Part shown: positions 1-6,133 of the stretch, piece by piece | Layout of the letters: each line of letters opens with the position of its first letter | Position numbering within the stretch: position 1 is the stretch's first letter | Assembly (NCBI GenBank): GCA_003170935.1 | Contig: PMYA01000114.1 | Span: forward strand, 1 to 11,129 | Direction: 5' to 3' | From: Methanobacteriota archaeon | Lineage (GTDB): Archaea > Halobacteriota > Bog-38 > Methanoflorentales > Methanoflorentaceae | Length of the DNA: 11,129 nt | The notes under the pieces: generated by a model | Seen by the model: only the letters and a program-made list of their open reading frames with translations | The model's database searches: none | What the model was told of the DNA's origin: nothing | Position numbers and translations under genes: made by a program

Positions 1-285
1 AAAAAAGCGGACGTCGTTGTCATCGCCACTCCTACTTATCATGAAAAACCGCCGTCTAGCGTGCGCTATTTTATGAAGAATTTTGATAATTTCGATTTCA
101 GTAACAAAACAGCGTTTATTGTAGGTTCATATGAATTCCTGGGTGAAGCCATGGATCAGACAATGGACTTTTTTCGCTCGAAAGGCGCAACTGTTTTAGT
201 CCCGCCTATCAGAGTGAAGGGAAAACCGTCTAAAGCTGATCTCGAATCGTGCCAGAAAAAAGGAGCGGAAATAGCAACGCAATAG
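1..285 (+). CDS. Flavodiiron protein (FprA-like), C-terminal flavodoxin domain, 5' partial
   Basis: The frame is open from base 1 to a TAG at 283-285 and encodes the last 94 residues of a longer protein whose start lies left of the window. What is seen: a flavodoxin-type strand and loop (DVVVIATPTYHEKP), a VGSYEFLGEA segment about 30 residues later, and a tail with the pattern PSKADLESCQKKG. This order matches the end of flavodiiron proteins (A-type, FprA), where the flavodoxin domain binds FMN through an SPT-type loop and a GSYGWSGE-type loop. In methanogens FprA reduces O2 to water with F420H2 in the cytoplasm; that is family knowledge. The diiron beta-lactamase-like domain would lie outside the window, so a stand-alone flavodoxin cannot be excluded. 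The usual Gly-Trp of the second FMN loop is replaced by Glu-Phe. The gene converges on the fwd operon. Confidence 0.72.
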   Translation, partial: KKADVVVIATPTYHEKPPSSVRYFMKNFDNFDFSNKTAFIVGSYEFLGEAMDQTMDFFRSKGATVLVPPIRVKGKPSKADLESCQKKGAEIATQ

Positions 286-554
286 CACAAATAACTCAGC
301 CTTTGCCCGGTCGTCGTGTGTGCCGGTTGCTGATATTCTTAAAAGTTTGTCAAAATGAGTGATACAAATACACGAAGTGCAATGGAATTGTTAAACTAGT
401 TGTGGCCACCGCCGGACCGCTTCGCATAATTCGCTAAATACCGGCAAGTGCAACACAAAACTAACAAAACTACCTAGCTAGTGCGGCGCAAAAGACTCAT
501 AAGTAATTACTAGTGCTATGCAAAACCCGTAAACTGAAGTCCAAAGGAGAGAAC
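286..554. other. Spacer without recognisable gene
   Basis: I see no open frame of useful length on either strand between the flavodiiron stop and the moeA remnant. All three plus-strand frames are broken repeatedly by stops. The base composition resembles the rest of the pseudogene region more than an AT-rich promoter. It may be further decayed coding sequence, but no protein family could be recognised. Confidence 0.5.
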
Positions 555-1240
555 TTGGGCCGACCCTACAGAGATATTTGCCCGTTTGCTTTAGAATTGT
601 AGCCAGCAAGGATATGTTGAGTAACGCTAATAAGTGTCAAACAGGCCCACGAGATCAATAGAAGACTTGCGCTAGTTCGCAGAACTGAAAAGATAGTGCT
701 ACAGCGTGCTTTGAGACAAACCCTCGCTCAAGACGTGACGTCATGCGTGGACGTTCCGTCCTTTGATAGGACGCAATGGAGGTATACGCGCTAGTCGCGC
801 GCGGGACCTATTCCGCTCGATAAGACGCACCGGTGCGACTGCCGCTCTTGGGTTCCATTGAAGCAGTCGTCTTGCCTTGGTTCGAAGTTCATTCAGGCTA
901 AGCAGTTAAAATTGCGACCTGCGCTATGATGCTCAAGGGCGCGAACGCCGAAGTGACGATCGAACAATTCGATGTCGATGCGAAAGACATTGCGATACTA
1001 AAGCCCGTCACTGTCCACGAAGGCGTAATTAACGCTCAACCGCAAAGCGGTTAAAAAACGATCTATGCGATGGCGCAGCGGAGTTGTAGTGCGTTCTTTC
1101 TTACAAGTGTAGTGCATAGGTATGAGGACACGAGACCTAACAAAGAAAACCCAAAAGCGGTAACTGTGGACCCTGCGGCGCTCAAGATGCTGCCACGCGC
1201 AGAGCTGAGACAATATATAAACGATGTTGGATAGGGCCAA
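555..1240 (+). pseudogene. moeA: Decayed moeA (molybdopterin molybdotransferase), frameshifted and truncated
   Basis: No intact frame exists, but two plus-strand frames joined by one frameshift read as the first part of MoeA. The third frame, from a TTG at 555 behind an AAAGGAGAG ribosome-binding site, gives ISVKQAHEI (630-656), LQRALRQTLAQDVTS and DVPSFDRT (750-773). The second frame continues from 776 with MEVYALVARGTYSA, PVRLPLLGSIEAV, AVKIATCAMMLKGANA and IAILKPVTVHEGVI. These match, in order, the MoeA blocks around DVPPFDRSAMDGYAVRA, the PVRL..VG..EAG strand, AV.I.TGA..P.GA(D/N)AV and the following PV....ENV segment. Stops interrupt at 600, 618, 821, 899 and 1052, and a net one-base loss lies between 771 and 776. 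Conserved residues are also altered (MDGY to MEVY, TGA to TCA), so this is real decay and not just sequencing error. The MPT-binding core and C-terminal domains are missing. MoeA inserts Mo or W into the pterin cofactor that FwdB needs. The part after 1054 is only tentatively included. Confidence 0.78.
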
Positions 1241-1333
1241 ATCCATGCAGCCCCAATGCGGACTTGGTGCGTCCGGTCTATGTGCTGGATCTACTTTTTC
1301 GGTCGTTATCTCCGATTGAAGCTACGGAACTCT

Positions 1334-1371
1334 AAAAAAATTAAAAAAGAAGACGAGGAGCGTTACGCTCC
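1334..1371 (-). terminator. Operon terminator: hairpin over the fwdC stop codon plus T-tracts
   Basis: Reading the minus strand, GGAGCG (1371-1366) pairs perfectly with CGCTCC (1362-1357) around a three-base loop that is exactly the TAA stop of fwdC (1365-1363). After a short TCGTCTTC linker come six T (1349-1344 region), AA and seven T (1340-1334). Oligo-T tracts are the known termination signal of archaeal RNA polymerase; the hairpin makes it look bacterial-style as well. No minus-strand gene follows before the pseudogene region, which fits the end of the operon. Confidence 0.65.
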
Positions 1372-2163
1372 CGCATAGTACAATGTGCCTTTTCCTCCCT
1401 CGCCGCGATCTCCTTGGTAGACCTTCACAGCATATTGCTTACCGTCGTAGTCAATTTGATCGTCCTTCTGGTAAATAAAGCCAGGAAGCCAATAGCTGAT
1501 TTTGCCAAGGACAGTAATCTCGCCCTTAGTCATTTGAGCGCCTACTCGACTCTCTGCATCTCCTTCGATGACAATAGTTGGGTTATCTTTCTTTTTAGAG
1601 ACCCAACCCATGTGAATACCGGCCTGGAGATCTGCATTACCTTTAACGACGATTTCGCCACCGACCATAGACTCGCCGATGTCGCTCCCGGCATTACCAT
1701 TTACGACGATCTTGCCACCTTTCATGCCGCGCCAATCGCCGCGGTAGGTAGCACCGAGATAATCGCCTGCGTTCCCTTCGATCAACAATTCGCCGCCTTC
1801 CATGCCTATACCAGCGTATGCCTCAGCATCGCCGTTGACGCGAATTCGACCTCCCGTCATCCACCCGCCAACATACATGCCGACTGAGCCTTTTACTAGG
1901 AGCTTTCCGGCGGACATTTTCATGCCAATGTACTTCACTTTGGGAACGGATCCATCGATTAAGATGCCGATCTCGTTCGGATCGGGGTCAGTCTCACCGC
2001 TCACCTCAAAATAGTCTCCGAGGGCGTACGTTCGGTTGCCCTCATAGATCTCAATGGCTCGAACCTCGTCAAGCGTCTTGCCTGCAAAGTTGTCAGGTGT
2101 GACGTTGTCGGCGTCGAGGAACATGTACTCTTTGTCCTTTGGTCTAAGGGTAATTTTCTTCAC
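1363..2163 (-). CDS. fwdC: Formylmethanofuran dehydrogenase subunit C
   Basis: The 266-residue product is the structural subunit of tungsten/molybdenum formylmethanofuran dehydrogenase, close to the usual length. Residues about 80-220 carry the tandem G-x-x-(V/I)G-x-x-M-x-G-G-x-(I/L)-x-V-x-G repeats (for example VGMYVGGWMTGGRIRVNG and IGESMVGGEIVVKG) that build the right-handed beta-helix shared with the C-terminal domain of glutamate synthase. FwdC packs against FwdA and FwdB in the cytoplasmic complex and has no redox centre; this is family knowledge. The start is GTG, directly abutting the TAA of fwdA with no spacer, and is served by GGAGG near the end of fwdA, so translation is probably coupled. 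It is the last gene of the operon. The fwd/fmd (W/Mo) naming cannot be decided from sequence. Confidence 0.95.
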   Translation of the reverse strand: MKKITLRPKDKEYMFLDADNVTPDNFAGKTLDEVRAIEIYEGNRTYALGDYFEVSGETDPDPNEIGILIDGSVPKVKYIGMKMSAGKLLVKGSVGMYVGGWMTGGRIRVNGDAEAYAGIGMEGGELLIEGNAGDYLGATYRGDWRGMKGGKIVVNGNAGSDIGESMVGGEIVVKGNADLQAGIHMGWVSKKKDNPTIVIEGDAESRVGAQMTKGEITVLGKISYWLPGFIYQKDDQIDYDGKQYAVKVYQGDRGEGGKGTLYYAGA

Positions 2164-3870
2164 TTACGCCGCCTCCGGTTTGACAATGAGACCGTTTGCA
2201 ACGTACTCATCTTGGACCGGGTAGTTGTTCATCGTGACACTGTAGTACCTCAAGAACTTCTTGTCGATGTCATGCAATATCACGGGGTCCACGACACCGT
2301 CTGTGGCATCTACCCAAATCGTACGCTTGTGGCCCTTACTCACAACCTCTCCGTCTATAACGACGATTTCGCCGCCTTTAATCGTGTAAGCTGTGTTTGT
2401 AAACGCCTTTTCAATGCCTGCAGGGTCAATTGTGGGGTCCATGGTCTTCGGGTTGTAATCGAATATCGCGACATCAGCGTCAGCACCAACCCCCAGATGG
2501 CCCTTCATATTACCAAGTCCAAGCGCTCGAGCAGGACCCGCGCGCGTCATCTTGGCAATGTCGTAGAAATCTAACACGCGAGAGATACCGCCAATGGCGA
2601 CCCGATCAGGTACTACCTTGTGCAACGTTTCAAGTCGGTCGAGCCGAGCTTGATTTGACATAAGCCAACTAATTATGCGGGGATAGCGCCTGAAAGGCCC
2701 AGCGTTGGGATGATCAGTCGTAATAAACGCCTGCATTGGATCGTCGATCAGCAGCGCGAGCTCGAGCCCAATAGCCCACTGAATACCACACACGCTGATC
2801 TTTGGGCTGTAGATGTAGGGAACAACGCCGGCAGCGGTTTCAAGTTCGATGTCGGCATTTGCCCACTTAAGGTGGTTCGTGTTGTGTAGATAGTACTCCA
2901 TCGGACCGTCAGCGGTCATTGTTGTAGTCTCGTCAAGCGTCACAAACCCAACGTCGACCGTCATATTCTTGTTCTTGTTTATACTGTCAGCGATCGTTTG
3001 GGCCTCGGTTTCAAAGTCTTTCCACGTGTTGCCCCCATAAGAGTGGAACTGCATGTGGGCGAAGTTGATTACCTGGTCTCTTTTCTTTCCATCCCTAGGT
3101 AGGACTCCTTCAAGGAGTTTTATGGTATCGAGAGTAGTTTGGAAGTTACCTGGATGCCCTAAGTTGTTGGGGTGGACGTGAATCGAAGTCGGTAGGTTCA
3201 AAGTCTCATTCGCCGCGGCAAGCCCGCTGATGATCTCAGATGGCATTACGTCGAAATAGGGAACTGGATCAGAGACGTTGACACAATTCATACCCCATCC
3301 CCAGGCTTCTGAACCGCCTGGGTTCACGAGCTTGATGCAGTATCCCTTCGTCGCTTTGAGCATCCATGCAACAAAGGCGTTGAGTTTATCCTGCTCACCC
3401 CTCTTTATATACTCCATCACGAGCCAGTTGTTGCCGAGCAGCGTATACGCTGACTGATCGATGAGCGGAGTGTCCGCCATTTCCTCGTGCGTATGTCGAG
3501 CTAGTAGTGGTGGCATTGCCGCTTCGTTGACCTGGGTATAACCCATGCGGGAGTACACATAACCGGTCTCGAACACAGACGGAACTGAAAACCCGCCACC
3601 CGACCGCGTCATTTTGGTCCGCTTTGACGTATTAAACAGCTTATCCTCGGGCCTCATGTTGCGGCCAACGTTTACCTTGGGCCCTGCGACGTGGGCGTGT
3701 ATGTCAATCCCGCCCGCCATTACTACTTTGCCGCTAGCATCAATGACTTTGGCTGTGGGAGACACCACGTCTACTATCTTATCGTCGCGAACGGCAATGT
3801 CCATGACATCGCCGTTCACGCCATTTTTAGGATCGTAGACGTATCCGTTTTTGACTAATATTTCACTCAA
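2164..3870 (-). CDS. fwdA: Formylmethanofuran dehydrogenase subunit A (amidohydrolase-type)
   Basis: This 568-residue protein belongs to the dihydroorotase/urease-like amidohydrolases. In the Fwd complex it condenses formate, delivered through an internal tunnel from FwdB, with methanofuran to give formylmethanofuran. Metal-site residues are visible in the expected order: HAH at 58-60 followed by VAGPKVNVGR, a lysine near 180 (GYCIKLVNPGG) that should be the carboxylated bridging lysine, HVH at 231-233, a histidine near 272 (NFAHMQFHSYGG), and the catalytic aspartate near 386 in TTDHPNAGPF. Length is normal for the family. The start is an unusual TTG, preceded by AAGGAGTG seven bases upstream. 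The next possible starts would cut into the conserved first strand (ILVKNGYVYDP). It lies 17 bases after fwdB and abuts fwdC. The family assignment is secure. Confidence 0.97.
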   Translation of the reverse strand: MSEILVKNGYVYDPKNGVNGDVMDIAVRDDKIVDVVSPTAKVIDASGKVVMAGGIDIHAHVAGPKVNVGRNMRPEDKLFNTSKRTKMTRSGGGFSVPSVFETGYVYSRMGYTQVNEAAMPPLLARHTHEEMADTPLIDQSAYTLLGNNWLVMEYIKRGEQDKLNAFVAWMLKATKGYCIKLVNPGGSEAWGWGMNCVNVSDPVPYFDVMPSEIISGLAAANETLNLPTSIHVHPNNLGHPGNFQTTLDTIKLLEGVLPRDGKKRDQVINFAHMQFHSYGGNTWKDFETEAQTIADSINKNKNMTVDVGFVTLDETTTMTADGPMEYYLHNTNHLKWANADIELETAAGVVPYIYSPKISVCGIQWAIGLELALLIDDPMQAFITTDHPNAGPFRRYPRIISWLMSNQARLDRLETLHKVVPDRVAIGGISRVLDFYDIAKMTRAGPARALGLGNMKGHLGVGADADVAIFDYNPKTMDPTIDPAGIEKAFTNTAYTIKGGEIVVIDGEVVSKGHKRTIWVDATDGVVDPVILHDIDKKFLRYYSVTMNNYPVQDEYVANGLIVKPEAA

Positions 3871-3877
3871 GTTCTCT

Positions 3878-3885
3878 CACTCCTT
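3878..3885 (-). promoter_or_regulatory. Ribosome-binding site fixing the TTG start of fwdA
   Basis: In the 17-base fwdB-fwdA gap the minus strand reads AAGGAGTG, then seven bases, then TTG. No ATG or GTG occurs in frame near this site, so the Shine-Dalgarno position supports TTG at 3870 as the true start. Confidence 0.65.
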
Positions 3886-3887
3886 CC

Positions 3888-5267
3888 TCACGTTGACCGC
3901 TGGAGTATACCGTCAAACGCGCTGGCTTCTGCCGGCTCCTTGACCGCTGTGACTTCTGGGACTTCGAGCCCCTGAAGTTCCATAACGCGCCTGTGGATGC
4001 GATCAATGATCTCTTTGTCAGTGAGAACCCCTTCAGGCGGTTCAACAACCTTTCTCATTCTTATGGGAACGTTGTCCATGCGATATGCGCTGCCTGCCTC
4101 CTCAATGCCAACGATCGCGCTTGGAATATACACGGATGCTATCTCCGTCGTTGGAGTCACGTGTGGATCGATGGCTATCATCGGTATTGAGGCAAGCGTC
4201 CGCACCATGTCAATTGGGAAATGCGCTCCCGGATCCGCGGCAATGATTAGTGCCGCATCGGCTTCTTTGCGTGCTAAGATGTCGGTCGCGGAGGTTTCGC
4301 CTGGGTTGTACCGCGGGAACCCTCGGGCGAAGTCGACCGCGTACGGAAACCCACACTCCCACTGCGAAACTTGGTCTGCTCCCGCAACATTGTAATGTCC
4401 TCGCATGGCCATAATGAGGAACTTTGTGTACGTGTTCAAGTCCTGCGTTAAGCTTATGGCGATGTCGATATTCCGATGCTTTCCTCGCGTCATCGTAAGA
4501 CCCATACCGAAGAAGATGATTCCAAATCGGCTGTCTTTCATCGTTTGTGCGACCTTTTCAATATCGGCTCTTGATATCCCTGCCACAGATTCCGGAAGCG
4601 GTTCGCCTCTTAAAGCCACACGCAGCGCATTCATAAGCTCGTAGTCTCTTCCTTGCTCAGGTTGGATGAAGATATCAGCGTTCTTTGCCGTTTCGGTCTT
4701 ACGAACATCGACAACGATTTCAGTTCTGTCGGACTTACCCCGCTCGGTGAAGAAGCCGCGCTTGTACAACGAGTACCGGCTCATGTGGCGCGGATGTGCG
4801 TTTACGGGGTTGCACCCCCAGTAAAGCACCGTATCTGCGCGATTAATGATCTCACCGAGAGTGCAGCTTGGGATGCCGACCGTTTGTATCGCCAAAACCG
4901 ACGGCCCGTGACAACACACTGATGTATTGTCCATCGTGCCGCCTACGCCTTCGGCAAGCGCCATGCCAGCCTCCTGCGCCTCGCAATGAGTCGAGCTCCA
5001 CCCATAGAGAAGCGGGTGTTTGGCGTTAACGAGAATCTCTGCCGACTTGTTTATCGCCTCGTCCATCGTGCACTCGACGAGCTCCCCTCCTCTGCGGATG
5101 CGCGGATGCAAGTGCCGATCAGGCGCTTGAGCCGTCATAAACTTATTGTCGCCGATGATGCATGCATTTCGCGTCTCGCAGATCTTTTCGGCATCGTCGA
5201 TATCTACTTCGAGGTCATCACATAACGTTCCACAAAATGGACACACGACGTCTGTTACGGTTCTCAT
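3888..5267 (-). CDS. fwdB: Formylmethanofuran dehydrogenase subunit B (W/Mo-bis-pterin catalytic subunit)
   Basis: This is the CO2-reducing (or formate-oxidising) subunit, a member of the molybdopterin oxidoreductase family. The N-terminus has the [4Fe-4S] ligand pattern CPFCGTLC (residues 9-16) plus Cys36 in RNACIIGD. The metal-coordinating residue is Cys118 in TSVCCHGPS; some relatives use selenocysteine there, but here the codon is an ordinary Cys and a second Cys follows. Pterin-binding landmarks include VLYWGCNPVNAHPRH and the IIFFGMGLTMTRGKH region. At 459 residues it is somewhat longer than typical FwdB; the excess is a Glu/Ala/Val-rich tail after MELQGLEVPEV. It starts with ATG overlapping the fwdD stop (ATGA), with GGAGGAG upstream. 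It pairs with FwdD, which supplies the rest of the pterin pocket. Sequence alone does not say whether tungsten or molybdenum is bound. Confidence 0.97.
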   Translation of the reverse strand: MRTVTDVVCPFCGTLCDDLEVDIDDAEKICETRNACIIGDNKFMTAQAPDRHLHPRIRRGGELVECTMDEAINKSAEILVNAKHPLLYGWSSTHCEAQEAGMALAEGVGGTMDNTSVCCHGPSVLAIQTVGIPSCTLGEIINRADTVLYWGCNPVNAHPRHMSRYSLYKRGFFTERGKSDRTEIVVDVRKTETAKNADIFIQPEQGRDYELMNALRVALRGEPLPESVAGISRADIEKVAQTMKDSRFGIIFFGMGLTMTRGKHRNIDIAISLTQDLNTYTKFLIMAMRGHYNVAGADQVSQWECGFPYAVDFARGFPRYNPGETSATDILARKEADAALIIAADPGAHFPIDMVRTLASIPMIAIDPHVTPTTEIASVYIPSAIVGIEEAGSAYRMDNVPIRMRKVVEPPEGVLTDKEIIDRIHRRVMELQGLEVPEVTAVKEPAEASAFDGILQRST

Positions 5268-5683
5268 GCCTCTACTCCTCCTTGTGTCGTCATCTTTATG
5301 AGGGCGATGGCGCCCAAAACCTTCTTTCCGGGGGCAGGGGTTATGGTAACTATTATGCCTTTGTATGAAGGCATCCCCGTCGTGTCTGTGTCAGTGCCGA
5401 CGACTTGATTTGCCCACGGCCCCATCGGAATAAAAACGATTCCTGGATGCGGCCCATAAGGCGATTTAATTGCTCGTACTATCACTTCACCGAAGTCAGA
5501 CTTGACCGTGACGCTCGATCCCGGCCAAACGTTGAGCGTTTTGAATTCGCTGGGATCGATATGCACGAACCCAGCAGCATCAATGTACTCTTGCTTGTCC
5601 TTCCATCCTTCGATGGCAACGCCCTGTTCAATGGTCCGTCCGGTGATGAGGTTAGCCGTAAAAACGGGGTCAGAACTCGTCAT
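5264..5683 (-). CDS. fwdD: Formylmethanofuran dehydrogenase subunit D (molybdopterin dinucleotide-binding)
   Basis: The 139-residue protein is the molybdopterin-dinucleotide-binding domain that in formate dehydrogenases is the C-terminus of the catalytic chain; in Fwd it is a separate subunit completing FwdB. Visible landmarks are the N-terminal NLITGRTIEQG, the double-psi barrel segment TLNVWPGSSVTVKSDFGEV, and the conserved GPWANQVVGTDTDTTGMP motif that contacts the cofactor. I chose ATG at 5683 because GGAAGGAGCT lies seven bases upstream and the product begins where relatives begin. A start ten codons earlier would place the ribosome-binding site inside the gene. It overlaps the mvhD stop by 14 bases and shares ATGA with fwdB. 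It is the first gene of the catalytic fwdDBAC block. Confidence 0.94.
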   Translation of the reverse strand: MTSSDPVFTANLITGRTIEQGVAIEGWKDKQEYIDAAGFVHIDPSEFKTLNVWPGSSVTVKSDFGEVIVRAIKSPYGPHPGIVFIPMGPWANQVVGTDTDTTGMPSYKGIIVTITPAPGKKVLGAIALIKMTTQGGVEA

Positions 5684-6128
5684 CGGCCACAGCTCCTTCC
5701 AGCTGCGCTGCACCTGCCTGCTTTAGCGGATTTGGCCCAAGTTTCTTGATGGTGTTAACCATATCCTGAACCACTTCTGCCCAAAGGGCACCTTCTGAAG
5801 CAGATACAAACGTCATGCGCAGTCGCTCACGGTCGTAACCATACTCTTCAATTAGCTTCCTAAGTAGTGCCACACGACGTCGCGACTTGAAGTTGCCAGC
5901 AAGATAGTGACAGTCACCAATGTGGCACCCAGAGATAAGCACACCATCTGCTCCAACGCTCAACGCCTTTAACACAAACGCTGGGTCGAGTCTCCCTGTG
6001 CACATGATGCGTATCACTCGCACGTTTGGTGGGTACTGCATTCTCGACGTTCCTGCGAGGTCTGCTCCTGCATACGTACACCAATTGCAGAGTATGCCTA
6101 AGATGTTAGGTTCAAATTCCTCTGCCAC
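5670..6128 (-). CDS. mvhD: MvhD/FrhD-type [2Fe-2S] electron-transfer subunit of heterodisulfide reductase
   Basis: The protein (152 residues from the chosen start) carries one [2Fe-2S] cluster that passes electrons from a docked dehydrogenase to the FAD of HdrA. Landmarks are GILCNWCTYAGADLAG (Cys14, Cys17), IRIMCTGRLDP (Cys43) and SGCHIGDCHY (Cys68, Cys73), the invariant cysteines of the family. I chose GTG at 6128 (M-AEEFEPNILG) because relatives begin a few residues before the FEP segment and GGTGA lies five bases upstream. Two further in-frame GTG codons at 6137 and 6140 would overlap the hdrA stop and are possible. In methanogens MvhD partners with the Mvh hydrogenase or with formate dehydrogenase; neither is encoded here. 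The C-terminus (about 20 residues after KKLGPNP) is Ala/Asp-rich. It lies between hdrA and fwdD, linking the two modules. Confidence 0.95.
   Translation of the reverse strand: MAEEFEPNILGILCNWCTYAGADLAGTSRMQYPPNVRVIRIMCTGRLDPAFVLKALSVGADGVLISGCHIGDCHYLAGNFKSRRRVALLRKLIEEYGYDRERLRMTFVSASEGALWAEVVQDMVNTIKKLGPNPLKQAGAAQLEGAVADDEF
5691..5700 (-). promoter_or_regulatory. Ribosome-binding site of fwdD inside the end of mvhD
   Basis: The minus strand reads GGAAGGAGCT, a seven-base spacer and ATG (5683). The site lies within the last codons of mvhD, and it decides the fwdD start against an upstream in-frame start at 5713. Confidence 0.7.
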
Positions 6129-6133
6129 GACGC

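Noticed and set aside
555..602. Possible 15-codon leader peptide with a good ribosome-binding site (TTG at 555)
   Set aside because: Its frame runs into the MoeA-like ISVKQAHEI block after two stops, so it is better read as the start of the decayed moeA than as a peptide gene.
731..743. Palindrome TGACGTCA/GACGT-G-ACGTC as an operator
   Set aside because: It falls within the moeA-like coding frame (QDVTSC) and no gene start lies downstream; most likely chance.
826..837. Twelve-base perfect palindrome CGCACCGGTGCG as a structured RNA or regulatory site
   Set aside because: It codes for the DAPVRL segment of the moeA remnant; no flanking structure supports an RNA gene.
870..895. GGTTCGAA resembling a tRNA T-arm
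   Set aside because: The flanking bases do not form the T stem, and no acceptor or anticodon arm is found at the right spacing.
998..1246. 82-codon open frame on the minus strand in the gene-poor region
   Set aside because: It has no good ribosome-binding site and no recognisable motif, and it lies antisense to the moeA remnant and its tail, which explain the sequence better.
1414..1887. Long plus-strand open frame antisense to fwdC
   Set aside because: The minus strand encodes the full set of FwdC beta-helix repeats; the opposite frame is a composition shadow. The same holds for the other plus-strand frames across 1400-10900.
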